Shown here piece by piece: positions 5,662-7,580 of a DNA stretch of 7,580 nt. Within the stretch, counting starts at the first letter, position 1, and each line of letters begins with the position of its first letter. The position numbers and the translations under genes are program-made. The notes under the pieces are model-generated. The model was not told where the DNA came from and made no database searches. It saw only the letters and a program-made list of their open reading frames with translations. The DNA comes from Candidatus Izemoplasmatales bacterium. Its GTDB lineage: Bacteria; Bacillota_I; Bacilli_A; Izemoplasmatales; Hujiaoplasmataceae. Location of the stretch: the NCBI GenBank assembly GCA_028699855.1, contig JAQVTV010000040.1:1-7580 (forward strand). The letters are read 5' to 3'.

Positions 5662-6678
5662 ATGACGATGATTAAACTACAACGCGCCACCGATAATCCC
5701 ATTTTGTATCCCAACCCGGATCATGCTTGGGAAGACCTTGTCGTATTGAACCCCGCCGTGATCTATGATGATGAAAACACTGAGTTCGTGATGCTCTATC
5801 GCGCTGCGGGTGATACACCGATGCACTATATCTATTTGGGGCTCGCAACCTCGAAAGACGGGATTCATTTTGAACGCCAAAGCAAAGAACCGATCTTTGC
5901 GCCCGATTATGACGGTGCAGATGGTGGATGCGTGGAAGACCCGAGATTGATTCGGATGGGTGAGTGGTATTTTTTGACCTATGCATCGCGCCCTTATGCG
6001 CCCGGAAGATATTGGTTGAATGAACCGAAACCATGGATGGATCCCCCCAAGGTGGGACCGAAATATCTGCTTGAGAACAATTCCGCGACGTTTCTTGCGA
6101 TTACCAAGGATTTCCGCACCTATAAGAAACTGGGTCGAATCACCGACACGCGTCTTGATGATCGTGATGTGTTCTTTTTTCCTGAAAAAATCAACCATCA
6201 GTTCGTGCGATTGTCACGACCGATGAATTGGTGTGGCGAAGGGTTTCCCAATGCCAATCCAGCAATCTGGATTTCGTTTTCGGATGATATCCTCGAATGG
6301 GGAAAGCCCGAGTTGTTGATGAAGGGCGAAACATGGTGGGAATCGAAGAAAATCGGTGGATCTTGTCCGCCCATCCGCACCCCTTACGGGTGGTTCCATA
6401 TTTATCATGGTGTGTCGGAGAAGGATCACACATACCGCGTTGGTGCTGTCATCCTCGATCTCAATGATCCGCGAAAGATCATCGCCCGCACCCCAGAACC
6501 AATCTTCGAACCTGAAGCTTGGTATGAGACCAAGGGCGTCTATGAAGGCTGTGTCTTCCCTACGGGGAACGTGGTCAAAGACGGGATCCTCTATGTCTAC
6601 TATGGTGCCGCTGACAAATATGTCGGTGTAGCCACCGCCCCCTTTGATCAATTACTCGAAGAGATGATGAAAAGATAA
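5662..6678 (+). CDS. GH130 family beta-mannoside phosphorylase
   Basis: A 338-residue cytoplasmic enzyme with the five-bladed propeller signatures of glycoside hydrolase family 130: 'NPAVIYD' (30-36), 'FVMLYRA' (42-48), 'VEDPRL' (91-96), 'RDVFFFPEK' (168-176), 'LSRPMNW' (184-190), 'IGGSCPPIRTPYGW' (231-244), 'IYHGV' (247-251), 'YRVGAVILDLNDP' (258-270) and 'YYGAAD' (313-318). In characterised members the Asp of the EDPR motif is the general acid; here that is Asp93. These enzymes split beta-linked mannosides with phosphate to give mannose 1-phosphate. Length fits the subgroup near 330 residues that includes mannosyl-GlcNAc and mannobiose phosphorylases better than the longer mannosyl-glucose type, but the exact substrate cannot be read. 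Start: TGGAG at 5653-5657 serves ATG 5662 or 5668 (residue 3); the frame is closed just upstream by TGA. It stands alone with its own terminator. Confidence 0.92.
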   Translation: MTMIKLQRATDNPILYPNPDHAWEDLVVLNPAVIYDDENTEFVMLYRAAGDTPMHYIYLGLATSKDGIHFERQSKEPIFAPDYDGADGGCVEDPRLIRMGEWYFLTYASRPYAPGRYWLNEPKPWMDPPKVGPKYLLENNSATFLAITKDFRTYKKLGRITDTRLDDRDVFFFPEKINHQFVRLSRPMNWCGEGFPNANPAIWISFSDDILEWGKPELLMKGETWWESKKIGGSCPPIRTPYGWFHIYHGVSEKDHTYRVGAVILDLNDPRKIIARTPEPIFEPEAWYETKGVYEGCVFPTGNVVKDGILYVYYGAADKYVGVATAPFDQLLEEMMKR

Positions 6679-6683
6679 AATCC

Positions 6684-6710
6684 AAGAAGCCGGACTCGGC
6701 TTCTTTTTTT
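6684..6710 (+). terminator. Strong rho-independent terminator of the GH130 gene
   Basis: AAGAAGCCG (6684-6692) pairs perfectly with CGGCTTCTT (6697-6705) around a GACT loop and is followed by further T residues to 6710. It starts six bases after the stop codon, so the gene is the end of its transcript. Confidence 0.93.
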
Positions 6711-6719
6711 CAAAAAAAA

Positions 6720-6733
6720 GGTAAACGCTTACT
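6720..6733 (+). promoter_or_regulatory. cre-like / LacI-family operator at the -35 box
   Basis: GGTAAACGCTTACT fits the CcpA cre consensus TGWAANCGNTNWCA except at the two outer bases. Its core GTAAACGCTTAC is an imperfect palindrome (one mismatched pair) with the central CG typical of LacI-family sites. It touches the TTGACA box, where binding would block the polymerase. CcpA or a local LacI-type sugar repressor are both possible. Confidence 0.6.
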
Positions 6734-6761
6734 TGACATTTGACGGAGGATGCAATAAAAT
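6733..6761 (+). promoter_or_regulatory. Near-consensus sigma-A promoter of the second lipoprotein gene
   Basis: A perfect TTGACA (6733-6738) and TAAAAT (6756-6761, five of six) are separated by 17 bases. The start point near 6768 falls within the perfect palindrome TTATCGATAA (6766-6775). A strong promoter with an operator on its upstream edge suggests tight, inducible expression. Confidence 0.85.
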
Positions 6762-6804
6762 TAAGTTATCGATAAAGTTACAATTTAGATGTTAGGAGAT
6801 GCAC

Positions 6805-7580
6805 ATGAAGAAGATCACCGCTTTTTTTGTTGCAGTTTTATATGTCGGAGCACTCATAGCTTGTTCAAACATAACGACTTCACAGACGATTCAGACGACT
6901 ACCAACCCGCCCACAACCTCTGCTCCACCCACAAGTGGAGTACCTACTATTGCACCCACGACGATATCACCCTCCACATTAGCCCCAACGACTGTAGCCC
7001 CAACAACCGTGGCTCCAACGACTGTGGCACCGACAACGGTGGTGCCGACGACTATGGTACCGACCACGGGTATGCCAACGACTCTGGCTCCTACGACGCA
7101 ACTTCAGACATTGTTGCCTCTTGAAGTGCCGACGGATTTGGCCATTCAAAACAATATCATTCAGTTTCAAGGCGTTCAGAACGCGACCAAATACCAACTT
7201 CAAGTCCGCGCTGTATCATCAGGTGATGTGTCCTATTATTTTGTGCCGAGCGGATTCAACCTGAGATTGATTCTGACCGATGGAACGTATGGCTTTTCTC
7301 TACGCGCCATTGGTAATCAAGTATATGGAAATTCCGCATACTCCAGTGAGGTGGTTGCCGAGATTATGGATCCCAATCGAACCAACAATCTATCAGGAAG
7401 CGACTTAGAAGATTACCGTTATATGAATTGGACAGGTCGCACCTATTATGATGAAACACAGGAAATCGTATCTTTCTATTATACAGCAAGCGGATTCGAA
7501 GTCGGATTCTACGGTACTTCGCTTCAAGCGACATTCGTCGCCTCGAATACGAGTACTGTGAGCAAAAGACCGCATCTGGT
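6805..7580 (+). CDS. Lipoprotein with Thr/Pro linker, Fn3-like domain and probable CE2-type esterase (3' truncated)
   Basis: Open to the right edge; 258 full codons are visible. Residues 1-20 are a lipoprotein signal with lipobox L-I-A-C (Cys20). Residues 24-99 are Thr/Pro-rich and include eight units of (A/V/M)PTTx. Residues about 105-187 look like a fibronectin type III domain: 'VPTDLAI', 'FQGVQNATKYQLQV', 'LTDGTYGFSLRAIG', 'NSAYSSEVV'. From about 205, 'YMNWTGRTYYDE', 'IVSFYYTASGFEVGFYGTSL' and 'KRPHL' match the N-terminal beta-sandwich of CE2 carbohydrate esterases, which precedes an SGNH esterase domain; that catalytic part would lie beyond the window. CE2 enzymes deacetylate glycans, including mannans in some cases, which would suit the neighbouring GH130 gene. 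The esterase call is tentative; the lipoprotein and Fn3 calls are firmer. Start fixed by TTAGGAGA at 6792-6799 and the signal peptide. Confidence 0.7.
   Translation, partial: MKKITAFFVAVLYVGALIACSNITTSQTIQTTTNPPTTSAPPTSGVPTIAPTTISPSTLAPTTVAPTTVAPTTVAPTTVVPTTMVPTTGMPTTLAPTTQLQTLLPLEVPTDLAIQNNIIQFQGVQNATKYQLQVRAVSSGDVSYYFVPSGFNLRLILTDGTYGFSLRAIGNQVYGNSAYSSEVVAEIMDPNRTNNLSGSDLEDYRYMNWTGRTYYDETQEIVSFYYTASGFEVGFYGTSLQATFVASNTSTVSKRPHL
6982..7101 (+). repeat. Eight-unit 15-base repeat encoding the PTT linker
   Basis: Eight in-frame 15-base units encode (A/V/M)-P-T-T-x. Third codon positions differ from unit to unit while Pro-Thr-Thr is constant, so the protein pattern is kept by selection and the array is not freshly duplicated. 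It is the same design as the linker of the lipoprotein at 3790. Confidence 0.85.

Noticed and set aside
5628..5675. A 15-codon reading frame (ATG at 5628 to TAA at 5675) overlapping the GH130 start, as a possible leader peptide.
   Set aside because: No ribosome site before it and its start lies almost at the expected transcription start; its acidic Met/Asp-rich product looks like chance.
6789..7124. An open frame of 111 codons overlapping the start of the second lipoprotein gene in another frame.
   Set aside because: It is a shadow of the repetitive linker. The frame starting at 6805 has a ribosome site, a lipoprotein signal and continues to the window edge.

Overview
The window carries eight genes, all on the + strand, and it is partial at both ends. 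It opens inside rnfD and closes inside a lipoprotein gene. The likely host is a low-GC-lineage Gram-positive of the Mollicutes/Bacilli type (Mycoplasmatota, Acholeplasma- or Izemoplasma-like). This is inference from three things: lipoproteins with a long Thr/Pro/Ala linker straight after the lipobox Cys, AGGAGG-type ribosome sites, and consensus sigma-A promoters. By eye the base composition is in the high 40s percent GC, high for that group. TGA is a genuine stop (it ends three of the rnf genes) and Trp is TGG, so the code is the standard one, not the Mycoplasma code.

Region 1 (1-3668) is the distal part of an Rnf operon in the classical order C-D-G-E-A-B, here D-G-G-E-A-B. Genes overlap by 1-4 bases or are one base apart, so they are almost certainly co-transcribed and translationally coupled. 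Two things depart from the textbook complex. The G position is occupied by two genes: a double-length protein with two FMN-binding domains and a normal-length RnfG. The last gene, rnfB, encodes only the membrane helix and one four-Cys Fe-S domain; the usual ferredoxin-like domain is absent.

Region 2 (3669-4930) is a separately promoted gene for a lipoprotein with two internally duplicated FMN-binding-like (PplA-like) domains on a Thr/Pro linker, closed by a strong terminator. Together regions 1 and 2 suggest a flavin-based route moving electrons across the membrane to an extracytoplasmic lipoprotein, as in flavinylation-linked extracellular electron transfer. This is a hypothesis; the flavin motifs are partly atypical.

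Region 3 (4931-5600) holds a short membrane-anchored protein of unknown function with its own extended -10 promoter and a probable terminator.

Region 4 (5601-7580) looks like carbohydrate metabolism: a monocistronic GH130 mannoside phosphorylase with a strong terminator, then a second lipoprotein gene with a near-consensus promoter and a cre/LacI-type operator touching its -35 box. That lipoprotein has an eight-unit Thr/Pro linker, an Fn3-like domain and the start of what looks like a CE2-type esterase. No gene-free stretch exceeds 300 bases. No RNA gene, CRISPR array, insertion sequence or integrase was seen.
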